DNA of 64,000 nt from Streptomyces noursei ATCC 11455 (GTDB lineage Bacteria > Actinomycetota > Actinomycetes > Streptomycetales > Streptomycetaceae): assembly GCF_001704275.1 (NCBI RefSeq), contig NZ_CP011533.1, positions 2,356,001-2,420,000 of the forward strand, in the 5' to 3' direction. The notes under the pieces were generated by a model. That model saw only the letters and a list, made by a program, of their open reading frames with translations, was not told where the DNA came from and made no database searches. Below are positions 33,487-41,845 of the stretch, in pieces; the first letter of the stretch is position 1, and the number at the start of each line of letters is the position of its first letter. The position numbers were made by a program, and so were the translations under genes.

Positions 33487-34929
33487 TCAGCGCCACACGG
33501 GCGCGTCGGTGCCCCAACATCCGGACGGGGTCGCCCAGTTCACCGGGCCGCCCTCGAAGGACACCGGGGGCAGTGCGTACCGCAGTCGCCCTGCGGGGCT
33601 GTCGGTCTCGCGGAGGTAGTGGGCGGGGTCGTGGCCCGTGGTGGCGACGGAACCCGTCGCCACGGCGGTGGCGGGCCGGTCGGGCGTGTCCCCGAGGTCG
33701 TGCACCAGCCAGCGTGCCGTACGGGCCAGCGCCAGCGTCACCAGGTGCGAACCGCCCGTCCGGGCCTGCTCGGTCAGTGCCCGCAACACCGCGGCGGCCA
33801 ACAGGTACCCGGTGCCGTGGTCCAGTGCCTGCGCGGGCAGCGCGCCCGGGGTGCCATCGTCGTGCGCCTCGACGGCGGCGATGCCGGTCGCGACCTGTAC
33901 GACGCTGTCGAAACCGCGCCGGCCGCCCCAGGGGCCGTCGTCGCCCCAGGCGGAGAGCCGGGCCACCACCAGCCCGGGGCGGCGTTCCACCAGGGCCTCG
34001 GGGGTGAGCCCGAAGCGGTCGAGGGCGCCGGGGCGGTAGCCGGTCACCACCACGTCCGCCTCGGCCAGCAGCGCCTCGAAGGACGCGCGTCCGCCGGGCG
34101 ATCCCAGGTCCAGCGCGGTGGAGCGCTTGCCGAAACCGGTGTCGCTGTGGGCGTCCTGACTCTCCGGCAGCTGTGGTGCGTCGATGCGCAGGACGTCCGC
34201 GCCGAGAAGGGCCAGCGTCCGGGTGGCGACCGGGCCGGCGATCACTCGGGTCAGGTCCAGCACGCGCAGCCCGGCGGCGGGCAGCACCGGGTCGCCGGCT
34301 CGGGCTGGCAGTACCCGGGGCGGAGTGCCGGCGCCGAGGTGCTCGCGCGTCAGCAGTGGCTTCCGGGCGAGGGTGGCGCCCTGCTCGTGGGCGGACCACT
34401 CCTCGGGGGTGCGGGCGGCGACGGCCAACCCGCCGGCCGCGTGGACGGCCTCCTGGAGCTCCTCGGCCCGCCGTCCGGCGATCACGGCCTCGGCGTCGGC
34501 GGGGCCGGCGGTGTCCGGGAGGCTCAGCGCGCCGAGCAAACGGGCGCGGTGGTGCGGGTAGTTGGCATGGGTGCGCAGCCAGCCGTCGGACGTGCGCCAG
34601 AACCGGGAGAGCGGGGCGAAGGTCGAGGCTGCACGACCGTCGATCCGCAGATGCCGTTCGCTGACGAAGGCGGTGGCCACGGCTCCGTCGACGACCCGTA
34701 CAGCGGGCAGCGGGCCGCCGTCGCGCTGTGCGGCCAGCTCGGCCGCGGCGAGCGCGCAGACGGCCACTGTGGAGCGGGCCAGGGCCATGACCGGGAGACG
34801 GGCGGGCAGCAGGCCGGGCGGCCCCTCGTAGGAGATGCGTTCCGTGAGCCCGGGGTCGCCGCCGAGCGCCGCCCACGCCTGGTCCGTGCCGAGGTTCTGC
34901 CGCCGTCCCGTGTCGTCTCGTCGCCTCAT
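33487..34929 (-). CDS. CaiB/BaiF-type CoA transferase
   Basis: A 480-residue family III CoA transferase. The core that normally starts the family, LRVLDLTRVIAGPVATRTLALLGADVLRIDAP, begins only near residue 215 here, followed by GFGKRSTALDLGSPGGRASFEALLAEADVVVTGYRPGALDRFGL and GFDSVVQVATG. Ahead of it is a domain resembling the family's second half (FAPLSRFWRTSDGWLRTHANYPHHRARLL... EWSAHEQGATL). The order is thus unusual. It moves CoA between carboxylic acids. The ATG at 34929 has no clear ribosome site. The palindrome at 34940-34954 lies directly upstream and resembles the repeats in the ccr promoter. Confidence 0.82.
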   Translation of the reverse strand: MRRRDDTGRRQNLGTDQAWAALGGDPGLTERISYEGPPGLLPARLPVMALARSTVAVCALAAAELAAQRDGGPLPAVRVVDGAVATAFVSERHLRIDGRAASTFAPLSRFWRTSDGWLRTHANYPHHRARLLGALSLPDTAGPADAEAVIAGRRAEELQEAVHAAGGLAVAARTPEEWSAHEQGATLARKPLLTREHLGAGTPPRVLPARAGDPVLPAAGLRVLDLTRVIAGPVATRTLALLGADVLRIDAPQLPESQDAHSDTGFGKRSTALDLGSPGGRASFEALLAEADVVVTGYRPGALDRFGLTPEALVERRPGLVVARLSAWGDDGPWGGRRGFDSVVQVATGIAAVEAHDDGTPGALPAQALDHGTGYLLAAAVLRALTEQARTGGSHLVTLALARTARWLVHDLGDTPDRPATAVATGSVATTGHDPAHYLRETDSPAGRLRYALPPVSFEGGPVNWATPSGCWGTDAPVWR

Positions 34930-34939
34930 GAACCGAGTG

Positions 34940-34954
34940 TGGCACTGAGTGCCA
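34940..34954. promoter_or_regulatory. Perfect palindrome TGGCACTGAGTGCCA upstream of the CoA transferase
   Basis: A perfect 15-base inverted repeat (arms TGGCACT/AGTGCCA) 11 bases before the ATG, placed to block transcription initiation. Its core GGCAC-N3-GTGCC matches two imperfect copies in the ccr promoter. Confidence 0.6.
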
Positions 34955-34961
34955 TCTGTGG

Positions 34962-35897
34962 CTAGAGGGACGGCCGTTCTCGACCTTCCTCCGGGGCGGC
35001 GGGCCGCCACCGCTCCGCCGCGCCGGGCGCCGCCAGCGCCAGTTCGCGGTGGGCCCGACGCAGCACTCCGCGCACCACGAAGGGGTGGACCCGGCGTATG
35101 ACGGCCATGTAGAGGCGCCCTCCGCGGTGGTGGGTGCGCACGACGGTGCCGAGCGTGATCCGGTCGTCGGCGACCAGGAGCGAGGCCCGGAGGTCGAGGT
35201 GACCGGCATCCTTGCCCAACAGGACCTCCCCGGCCCGCCGCGCGAGCACGGGGAACGACGGCCCGCGCAACACCCCCTCCCAGGCTTCCGGTTCGCGCGG
35301 CATACCTGGTCGCAGCGGCATCTGCCAGGCGTCCTGGAAGTCCGTACGCGAGAAGGCACTGCGTGCCAGGTGCGCGCCTTCCGGTAGGGCGACGGCCGTC
35401 GGCCGGTCCCACAGGAGGCGGTTGAGCAGTCGCACCCGGGGCGACCGACGGACGGGGGCGCCGAGGCGTCCGGTGGCGGCCCGTTCGAGGTTGTCGAAGA
35501 GTTCCTCGACGACGGTGCCGTGCACGGCGCGGATCGCCAGGTGCCAGACGATCCGACGGGCGAGGGGGAGCCGGGACTCCAGGACGTGGTCGACCCGGCA
35601 GCGGTCCGCTCCCACGGGGTGGACGGTGACCTCGTGGTGACCGGTGTCCTCGCCGGACGCTCCGGGAGTGAAGGCGAAGCGGATGCGGCGGCCCGGCTCG
35701 TAGGCGGCGACGCGGTAGCGGACGAATCCATGACCGCCGTCCGCGCCGACCCCCAAGGGGCGGTCGAAGCGCATGGGGGGCCATACGGGCGTCGGGAAGA
35801 GCGGGTCGGGCTCGCCGCCCAGCCGGTCGATCAAGGCTCCCACGGCCTCCGCCGGGGCCTGGATGGTGCGGGTATGGGCGTCGCGGACCGTGTGCAC
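34962..35897 (-). CDS. SRPBCC-like plus DUF2867 domain protein
   Basis: A 311-residue protein. The first half is an SRPBCC-type lipid-binding fold (AHTRTIQAPAEAVGALIDRLGG... GHHEVTVHPVGADRCRVDHVLESRLP). The second half matches DUF2867 (FSRTDFQDAWQMPLRPGMP... LGTVVRTHHRGGRLYMAVIRRVHPFVVRGVLRRAHREL). Function unknown; DUF2867 is often fused to NAD(P)-binding domains. The GTG at 35897 is chosen because GGAGGTG lies four bases upstream; longer readings run through the TetR operators. It is divergent from the TetR gene at 35950 and probably repressed by it. Confidence 0.82.
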   Translation of the reverse strand: MHTVRDAHTRTIQAPAEAVGALIDRLGGEPDPLFPTPVWPPMRFDRPLGVGADGGHGFVRYRVAAYEPGRRIRFAFTPGASGEDTGHHEVTVHPVGADRCRVDHVLESRLPLARRIVWHLAIRAVHGTVVEELFDNLERAATGRLGAPVRRSPRVRLLNRLLWDRPTAVALPEGAHLARSAFSRTDFQDAWQMPLRPGMPREPEAWEGVLRGPSFPVLARRAGEVLLGKDAGHLDLRASLLVADDRITLGTVVRTHHRGGRLYMAVIRRVHPFVVRGVLRRAHRELALAAPGAAERWRPAAPEEGRERPSL

Positions 35898-35908
35898 GGG
35901 GCACCTCC

Positions 35909-35939
35909 ATACGGTGGCGTATGTTTTTACCGTACGGTA
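35909..35939. promoter_or_regulatory. Tandem palindromic TetR operators in the divergent gap
   Basis: ATACG-GTGG-CGTAT at 35909-35922 and the perfect palindrome TACCGTACGGTA at 35928-35939, followed by a further GCGTACGGT half at 35940-35948. They fill the 52-base gap between the DUF2867 and TetR starts. Control of both genes by the TetR protein is inferred. Confidence 0.6.
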
Positions 35940-35949
35940 GCGTACGGTC

Positions 35950-36627
35950 ATGGTGCGACAGCGGACGAAGGAGACCGGCGGCGGCGCCGCACGGCAGCGC
36001 CTGACCGTGCAGGACTGGGCCGACGCGGCCCTTGCGGCCATGGGGGAAGGCGGCCTGGCGGCGGTCGCCGTGGAGCCGCTGGCGGTCCGCCTGGGCACCA
36101 CCAAGGGCAGCTTCTACTGGCACTTCACCAACCGCGACGCGCTGATCGAGGCCGCCCTGGACCGCTGGGCCGAGACCCGCACCGAAACCGTGATCGCCGA
36201 GCTGGCGGACGAGCCCGATCCGGGCGAGCGGCTCCGCCGACTGTTCCTGCGGGCCACCCGCCGGGCCGCCGAGGATCCACTGGAGGTCTCACTGCTGGCC
36301 TCCGCCGCGGATCCGCGGGTGGCCGCCGCGCTCGCCCGGGTGACCGACCGCCGGATCGGCCATATCGCCGCCCTCTTCAGCGAGTTGGGCTTCCCCGAGG
36401 ACGAGGCGCACCGCCGCGGGCTGCTCGCGTACACCGCGTATCTGGGGCACACCCAGCTCAGCCACGCCGTTCCGCGGTCCCTGCCGGCCGGCCCCGCCCG
36501 CGACCGGCATCTGGACACACTGCTGGAAACCTTGCTGCGTCCGGCGGGAACGCCCGGCGCGGGCCCGGACGTTCGACAAGCGAACCCGCAGCGACGCGTA
36601 GCGGAATCCGCAGCCGAGAGGGGGTGA
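35950..36627 (+). CDS. TetR family transcriptional regulator
   Basis: A 225-residue TetR protein. The HTH reads LTVQDWADAALAAMGEGGLAAVAVEPLAVRLGTTKGSFYWHFTNRDALIEAALDRW, with the TTKGSFYWHF recognition helix. The C-terminal ligand domain (FSELGFPEDEAHRRGLLAYTAYLGHTQLSHAVP) is of the TetR_C type found next to DUF2867 or dehydrogenase genes. The ATG starts at the edge of the operator, so the protein very likely represses itself and its divergent neighbour. No ribosome site is visible, and translation may be leaderless. Confidence 0.87.
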   Translation: MVRQRTKETGGGAARQRLTVQDWADAALAAMGEGGLAAVAVEPLAVRLGTTKGSFYWHFTNRDALIEAALDRWAETRTETVIAELADEPDPGERLRRLFLRATRRAAEDPLEVSLLASAADPRVAAALARVTDRRIGHIAALFSELGFPEDEAHRRGLLAYTAYLGHTQLSHAVPRSLPAGPARDRHLDTLLETLLRPAGTPGAGPDVRQANPQRRVAESAAERG

Positions 36628-36828
36628 TCGCACCCAACCGGACCGCAGCCGCGCCACGTTGACCGACCTGGCGTGGCGGCACCCCGCACACCTCACGCAC
36701 ACCTCACCCCGCACACCCACGGAGATCAGCGCGGCGCACACGGCTCGCCTCCGCGGCGGCATGTCACACGGCAGGCACCGGTGACGTCCCCGTGACGAGC
36801 AACCCACCCCACCCGCACGGGAGGAACC

Positions 36829-38016
36829 GTGACCGAGACCATCTCCTTCCCCCAGGACCGCACCTGCCCCTATCACCCGCCGACGAACTACCGGCCGCTG
36901 CGCGAGTCCGGCCCGCTCTCCCACGTCGCCCTCTACGACGGCCGCAGGATCTGGGCGGTCACCGGCCACACCGAGGCGCGGGCGCTGCTGGTGGACGGGC
37001 GTCTGTCGGCCGACCGGCAGAATCCCGCGTTCCCCATCACGGTGGAGCGGTTCGAGGCCGTGCGGCGCGTGCGGACGCCGCTGATCGGCGTGGACGACCC
37101 GGAGCACAACACCCAGCGGCGCATGCTGATCCCCAGCTTCAGCGTCAAGCGGACCATCGCGCTCCGGCCGCAGATCCAGCGGATCGTGGACGAGCTGCTG
37201 GACCGGATGGTCGCCCAGGGGCCGCCCGCCGAGTTGGTCTCCGCGTTCGCCCTGCCGGTCCCCTCGATGGTGATCTGCCTGCTGCTCGGTGTCCCCTACG
37301 CGGACCACGAGTTCTTCGAGGAACGGTCCCATCGGCTGCTGCGCGGGCCGTCGGCAGAGGAGGGCGAAGAGGCCCGGCTCGAACTGGAGGACTATCTGGC
37401 GGGGCTGATCGCGGCCAAGGAAAAGACCCCGGGCGACGGCCTGTTGGACGAACTGATCACCGAGCGGCTGCGGACCGGCTCGCTGCGCCACGAGGAGCTG
37501 GTCCGGCTGGCCATGGTCCTGCTGGTCGCCGGCCACGAGACCACCGCCAACATGATCTCGCTCGGCACCTTCACCCTGCTCGAACACCCCGATCAGCTGG
37601 CGCAGTTGAAAGCCGACGACAATCTGATGCCGGCCGCGGTCGAGGAGCTGTTGCGGTTTCTGTCCATCGCCGACGGCATGCTGCGGGTGGCGACCGACGA
37701 CATCGAGATCGCCGGCCGCACCATTCGCGCCGGCGACGGCGTGATGTTCTCGACGTCGTTGATCAACCGGGACGAGGCCGCCTACCCGGCCCCGGACGAA
37801 CTGGACCTCGACCGCTCGGCCCGCCACCACGTCGCGTTCGGCTTCGGCGTCCACCAGTGCCTGGGGCAGAATCTGGCCCGCGCCGAGATGGAGATCGCGC
37901 TACGCTCGCTCTTCAGGCGAATCCCCGATCTGCGACTCGCCGTGCCGGCTGCCGAGATTCCGTTCAAGCCGGGGCACACTCTCCAAGGAATGATCGAACT
38001 GCCGCTTGCCTGGTAG
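36829..38016 (+). CDS. Cytochrome P450, CYP105-like
   Basis: A 395-residue soluble P450. AGHETTANMIS (about 234) is the oxygen-binding I-helix, EELLRF the ExxR motif, and FGFGVHQCLGQNLARAEMEIALRSL the heme loop with the cysteine ligand near 345. RTPLIGVDDPEHNTQRRMLIPSFS is the C-helix region. Overall closest in pattern to CYP105, a family that hydroxylates many xenobiotics and natural products; substrate not predictable. GTG start with GGGAGGA at 5-base spacing. A [3Fe-4S] ferredoxin gene follows 49 bases later and supplies electrons. Confidence 0.92.
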   Translation: MTETISFPQDRTCPYHPPTNYRPLRESGPLSHVALYDGRRIWAVTGHTEARALLVDGRLSADRQNPAFPITVERFEAVRRVRTPLIGVDDPEHNTQRRMLIPSFSVKRTIALRPQIQRIVDELLDRMVAQGPPAELVSAFALPVPSMVICLLLGVPYADHEFFEERSHRLLRGPSAEEGEEARLELEDYLAGLIAAKEKTPGDGLLDELITERLRTGSLRHEELVRLAMVLLVAGHETTANMISLGTFTLLEHPDQLAQLKADDNLMPAAVEELLRFLSIADGMLRVATDDIEIAGRTIRAGDGVMFSTSLINRDEAAYPAPDELDLDRSARHHVAFGFGVHQCLGQNLARAEMEIALRSLFRRIPDLRLAVPAAEIPFKPGHTLQGMIELPLAW

Positions 38017-38065
38017 CACCGATCGGCGCCACCGGAGGCGGTACGCCCACGAAAGGGGCCCGACA

Positions 38066-38260
38066 ATGCGGATCACCATTGACACGAACGTCTGTATCGG
38101 CGCCGGCCAGTGTGCGCTGACGGCACCGTCGGTCTTCACCCAGGACGACGAGGGCTTCAGCGCGCTGCTCCCGGGCCGGGAGGACGGTGGGGGCGACCCG
38201 TTGGTACGGGAAGCCGTCCGCGCCTGCCCGGTGGGGGCCATCAAGATCACGGAGGAGTGA
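38066..38260 (+). CDS. P450-associated [3Fe-4S] ferredoxin
   Basis: A 64-residue ferredoxin with only three cysteines: C10 and C16 in NVCIGAGQC and C54 in ACPVGAI. The middle cysteine of a [4Fe-4S] site is missing, which gives the [3Fe-4S] cluster usual for ferredoxins paired with CYP105-type P450s. The start ATG follows AAAGGGG. It is transcribed with the P450; the ferredoxin reductase must be encoded elsewhere. The next gene is convergent, 52 bases away. Confidence 0.92.
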   Translation: MRITIDTNVCIGAGQCALTAPSVFTQDDEGFSALLPGREDGGGDPLVREAVRACPVGAIKITEE

Positions 38261-38312
38261 CGCCGGAACGCCCCGCCCCTGACGTCGATCCCTACGGCAT
38301 CCACCCCATCCG

Positions 38313-40145
38313 CTACGGCACGACCCCGCGGGTGACGGGGAGTTCGAGGACTCCTTCGTCCTCGGGCGCGCTGGTGACCGACACCCCCTTCACCCCGCGA
38401 TTGCCCGCATAGGCGGTGTCACTCGCGGCGATCACCAGCCGCAGCCGGTGCCCCGGCTGGTAGCGGTGCACGATGCCCGGCAGTTCCACGGTGAACGCAC
38501 GGGTCACATCGGGCACCCTGGCCGGGGCGACCAACCGGTGCACCAGCGCCTTGCGACCGTCCGGCGCGACATCGTAGAGCTTGACGAAGAGCACCAGTTT
38601 GTCGGCCGCGTCCGAGGAGTTCTGCTCCCGCTCGGCGTACGGCGAATGCACCCTCAGGGTCACCTTGGGGGCCCCGACCACGTCCAACGGCCCGCCCGTC
38701 ACCGGCGCCGAGGTCCAGTCCAGGTAGGTTCCCTTGATGTCGTAGGGCTGGAAGTCGGGCACCCCGACGAGGCCGCTCAGCGAGCTCTCCGAGTGACTGG
38801 TGGGCACCCGCAGATTGCGGTACGCGCGGATCCCGCGGACCACGTCGGCACGGCTGTCCACGAGCCTGCCGTCCCCGGAGAGATAGAGCCGGCGGCTGCC
38901 GCCCGCCGGGAAGGCGGACGAGGTGGCGTAGGTGGGACCACTGGTCACCCAGTCCCGGTAGTACGCGAAGGCCGGTCCGGTGTCGGTGGCGGTCCGGTGC
39001 CGCAGATACCGGTCGAACCAGGCGAGGATCCGCCGGCCCACGTAACTGGTGTCCAAGTTGCCCCGGGCCAGATCGAGTTCGCCCTTCGCGGGGTCCTTCA
39101 TCCCGCCGCTGTGGCCCCAGGACTGCCAGATCATCTTGACCGGCGTGCCCTGGGAGGCGAGCGTGCGGTAGGTGGCCGTGGCCTCGTTGAGGTTGAAGAG
39201 GGTGTCGGCCTGCCCCTGGACCAACAGGGTCGGCGCCTTCACCGACTTCAGGTAGGACACCGGGGAGACGCTGCGTGCGTACCGGAGCATCGCCCGGGTC
39301 TCGTCGGCCGGGTACTTGCGGGAGTCCAGCAGTCGCTTGGTGCGGCAGGCCGGCGCGACGAAGTGCAGGCAGCCGAGTTCCCCGGCCCGGGACGGGTCCA
39401 GCCTCGGATGGAGCAGCCCCTGCGCCTCGCCGATGAGGAAGAAGCCGTTCGTCCACTGGTGTTTGTACGCCCCGGGGACCGCACTGCCGACGCCGTCCGT
39501 GCGGCCGATGTTGTTCGGGGTCAGGGAGTACGCGAGGTCGTTCCAGGTGATCAGCGGGACCAGCGCGTCGACGCGGTGGTCGACCGCGGCGGTGGCCATC
39601 TGGATCGCCCCGCCGTACGACCCGCCGATCATGCCGACCCGGGGGTCGCCGGGCCGGTCCTCGGCGACGAAGTCGACGCGGGTGCCGTCGTCCGCGGCCC
39701 GCGACCCGGCCAGCACGTCGATCAGTTGGCTTGCCGCCCGGCCGTCGATCGCCGGGTCGTCGAGCGAGATCGGGCAGCCGGTCCGGCCGAAGCCCAGGCC
39801 GGAGTAGGCGAGTGCGACATAGCCCCGGGCGGCGAGCGCCCGGGCGGTGGCGTCGGTCGAGCCGTCCGCCTTGCTGCCGCCGAAGCCGTTGGTGGTCAGC
39901 ACGGCGGGCGCCGGGTGCGCGGCGTCGACGCCCCGTGGGCGGTAGAGGTCGGCGTCCACCGTGCAGTTGCGGTCGCCGGCCCGCACGGTCACCTTGAGCG
40001 CGGAGACCGTGTACGGTTCGGCGGCGTCGCCCGCGGCGGCAGCGGGGGCGCTCAGGACGAGGGGCGCGGTGAGGGCGGTGCCGGTCAGCAGGGCCAGCGA
40101 CATGCGGAGCACGGGGCGGGACACGACTCGGGACACGCTGGGCAC
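38313..40145 (-). CDS. Secreted CocE/X-Pro dipeptidyl-peptidase-like serine hydrolase
   Basis: A 610-residue exported alpha/beta hydrolase. A signal peptide covers about residues 1-38 (ALLTGTALTAPLVLSAPAAAAGDA). The catalytic triad is visible as Ser in GGSYGGA, Asp in QGQADTLF and His in SWGHSGG. The C-terminal jelly-roll domain (VTLRVHSPYAE... AFTVELPGIVHRYQPGHRLRLVIAASD) is the X-Pro peptidase C domain. The family cleaves X-Pro peptides or esters such as cocaine; a proline-specific tripeptidyl or dipeptidyl peptidase is plausible. GTG at 40145 has GGAGG five bases upstream; a GTG at 40157 overlaps that ribosome site. Confidence 0.87.
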   Translation of the reverse strand: MPSVSRVVSRPVLRMSLALLTGTALTAPLVLSAPAAAAGDAAEPYTVSALKVTVRAGDRNCTVDADLYRPRGVDAAHPAPAVLTTNGFGGSKADGSTDATARALAARGYVALAYSGLGFGRTGCPISLDDPAIDGRAASQLIDVLAGSRAADDGTRVDFVAEDRPGDPRVGMIGGSYGGAIQMATAAVDHRVDALVPLITWNDLAYSLTPNNIGRTDGVGSAVPGAYKHQWTNGFFLIGEAQGLLHPRLDPSRAGELGCLHFVAPACRTKRLLDSRKYPADETRAMLRYARSVSPVSYLKSVKAPTLLVQGQADTLFNLNEATATYRTLASQGTPVKMIWQSWGHSGGMKDPAKGELDLARGNLDTSYVGRRILAWFDRYLRHRTATDTGPAFAYYRDWVTSGPTYATSSAFPAGGSRRLYLSGDGRLVDSRADVVRGIRAYRNLRVPTSHSESSLSGLVGVPDFQPYDIKGTYLDWTSAPVTGGPLDVVGAPKVTLRVHSPYAEREQNSSDAADKLVLFVKLYDVAPDGRKALVHRLVAPARVPDVTRAFTVELPGIVHRYQPGHRLRLVIAASDTAYAGNRGVKGVSVTSAPEDEGVLELPVTRGVVP

Positions 40146-40195
40146 GCAGACCTCCACAAGACACGTCGTACCAACCAGTCGGTAACGGCGCGCTC

Positions 40196-40225
40196 ATGTT
40201 GTGACACGAGTAACGAGCATGTCAA
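40196..40225 (-). promoter_or_regulatory. Promoter of the secreted hydrolase
   Basis: On the minus strand a consensus -35 TTGACA (40220-40225) is 18 bases from CAACAT (40196-40201). The two copies of TGACACGAGT surround or overlap it. Confidence 0.5.
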
Positions 40226-40241
40226 CGCTCATGACACGAGT
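40202..40241. repeat. Direct repeats TGACACGAGT, 30 bases apart
   Basis: Identical 10-mers start at 40202 and 40232, about three helical turns apart, so a regulator could bind both on one face of the DNA. Confidence 0.55.
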
Positions 40242-40375
40242 CGCTGATAGGACGTCAGTTCACCTTGGTAGAACGGGAAATGGGGGCGACCGGGGCCGTT
40301 CGGGCGACGCCGTGGGGCCGACCGTCCGACATGTGGCCACGGCTCGTCACCCGCACCGGCGCGGCTCGTCCGGCC

Positions 40376-40403
40376 GAGCGGGCGCGCGCCCGCGCGCCCG
40401 CTC
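40376..40403 (-). terminator. Hairpin after the M55/M20 peptidase operon
   Basis: A perfect 12-base stem (GAGCGGGCGCGC, 40376-40387, with 40392-40403) and 4-base loop, 54 bases beyond the M20 stop on the minus strand. Confidence 0.6.
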
Positions 40404-40456
40404 ACCCCGTGCGCCGCATCCCGGCCGGCGCCCGCCGGCCGACCGGGCGCCCGTCG

Positions 40457-41845
40457 TCAGACGGCGGGCCGGCCGCGGCCGGGCACACCGCGCAGGAAGT
40501 GGTCGAGGACCCGGACGCCGAAGTGCAGGCCCTCCACCGGCACCCGCTCGTCCACGCCGTGGAAGAGCGCCTGGTAGTCGAACCCCTCGGGCAGCTTCAG
40601 CGGCGAGAAGCCATAGCCGACGATGCCCAGCCGGGAGAACTGCTTAGCGTCGGTGCCGCCGGACATGCAGTACGGCACGGTGTGGCCGTCCGGGTCGAAC
40701 CGCTCGATCGCGGCCCGCATCGCGGCGAACGACGGGGAATCCACCGGGGCCTGGAGCGCGACCTCTCCATGGTGGTAGTCCCAGGTGACCTGGGGACCGG
40801 TGAGCTCGTCCATGGTCGTGCGGAACTCGGCCTCGCCACCGGGGACGACCCTGCCGTCCACATGGGCGACGGCGGAGCCCGGGATCACATTGACCTTGTA
40901 ACCGGCCGACAGCATCGTCGGATTTGCGCTGTTGCGGATCGTCGGCTCCACCAGCTTGGCGGACGGACCGAGCTTGTCGAGCAGGGCGTCGACGTCGAAG
41001 TCGGGCCGCTCGGGGTCGATGTCGATGCCGTGCAGCGCGGCGAGTTCGCGCAGCGCCGCACGGACGGTGGGGGTGAGCCGCACCGGCCATGCGTGCGCGC
41101 CGATCCGGGACACCGCGTCGGCCATCCTGCTGACCGCGTTGTCGCGGTTGACCTTCGAACCGTGCCCGGCCCGGCCCCGGGCCGTCAACTTCAGCCAGGC
41201 GGTGCCGCGCTCCCCGGCCGCGATCGGATAGATCCGCATCCCGCCGCCCGCGTGGAAGGTGAAGGCGCCCGATTCGCTGATGCCCTCGGTGCAGCCCTCG
41301 AAGAGGTCGGCGTGATGGTCGGCCAGGAAGCCGGAGCCGTCCTCGGCGCTCGCCTCCTCGTCCGCAGTGAACGCCAGCACGATGTCGCGCCGGGGCCGCG
41401 CCCCGCTGCGGGCCCACTGCCGGACCACGGCGAGCATCATCGCGTCCATGTTCTTCATGTCGATGGCGCCCCGGCCCCAGACCACACCGTCCCGGACCTC
41501 CCCCGAGAAGGGGTGGACCCGCCAGTCGGCGGGCTCGGCCGGGACCACGTCCAGGTGCCCGTGCACCAGCAGGGCGTCGGCGGACGGGTCGCTGCCCTCG
41601 ATGCGGGCGACGACGTTCGTCCGCCCCGGGGTGCGCTCCAGCAGAACCGGTTCGATGCCCACCTCGGTCAGCCGCTCGGCGACGTACTCGGCGGCCGGAC
41701 GCTCCCGGCAGCTGCCGTCGCCGGCATTGCTGGTGTCGATGCGGATCAGCTCCGAGGTGAACCGCACGACCTCGTCGAGCGCCTGCTGATCGACCGTCTC
41801 GGCGGCCGGGCCGGGCCCGTGCTCCGCCAACTCCCTCTCAGCCAT
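40457..41845 (-). CDS. M20/M25/M40 family metallo-hydrolase (peptidase)
   Basis: A 462-residue cytoplasmic di-zinc peptidase of the ArgE/DapE/CPG2 type. Metal and catalytic motifs: LLVHGHLDVVPAE, WGRGAIDMKN, TADEEASAEDGSG (Glu-Glu pair) and the late His in ALFHGVDERVP. A dimerisation domain lies between. It probably cleaves dipeptides or N-acyl amino acids. Start ATG at 41845 follows GGAGGAG. It overlaps the upstream M55 D-aminopeptidase gene by 8 bases; together they would release and degrade peptides, possibly D-amino-acid peptides from cell-wall turnover. Confidence 0.9.
   Translation of the reverse strand: MAERELAEHGPGPAAETVDQQALDEVVRFTSELIRIDTSNAGDGSCRERPAAEYVAERLTEVGIEPVLLERTPGRTNVVARIEGSDPSADALLVHGHLDVVPAEPADWRVHPFSGEVRDGVVWGRGAIDMKNMDAMMLAVVRQWARSGARPRRDIVLAFTADEEASAEDGSGFLADHHADLFEGCTEGISESGAFTFHAGGGMRIYPIAAGERGTAWLKLTARGRAGHGSKVNRDNAVSRMADAVSRIGAHAWPVRLTPTVRAALRELAALHGIDIDPERPDFDVDALLDKLGPSAKLVEPTIRNSANPTMLSAGYKVNVIPGSAVAHVDGRVVPGGEAEFRTTMDELTGPQVTWDYHHGEVALQAPVDSPSFAAMRAAIERFDPDGHTVPYCMSGGTDAKQFSRLGIVGYGFSPLKLPEGFDYQALFHGVDERVPVEGLHFGVRVLDHFLRGVPGRGRPAV

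Larger units (their letters stand above)
40146..40456. other. Intergenic region with promoter, direct repeats and operon terminator
   Basis: 311 bases between two minus-strand genes. From right to left: the hairpin at 40376-40403 ends the peptidase operon; direct repeats TGACACGAGT lie at 40202-40211 and 40232-40241; and the promoter of the secreted hydrolase lies at 40196-40225. I see no gene. Confidence 0.55.

Noticed and set aside
34940..34954. HrcA/CIRCE heat-shock element
   Set aside because: The arms resemble the CIRCE halves (GGCACT/AGTGCC), but CIRCE has a 9-base spacer and this palindrome has almost none; the downstream gene is not a chaperonin.
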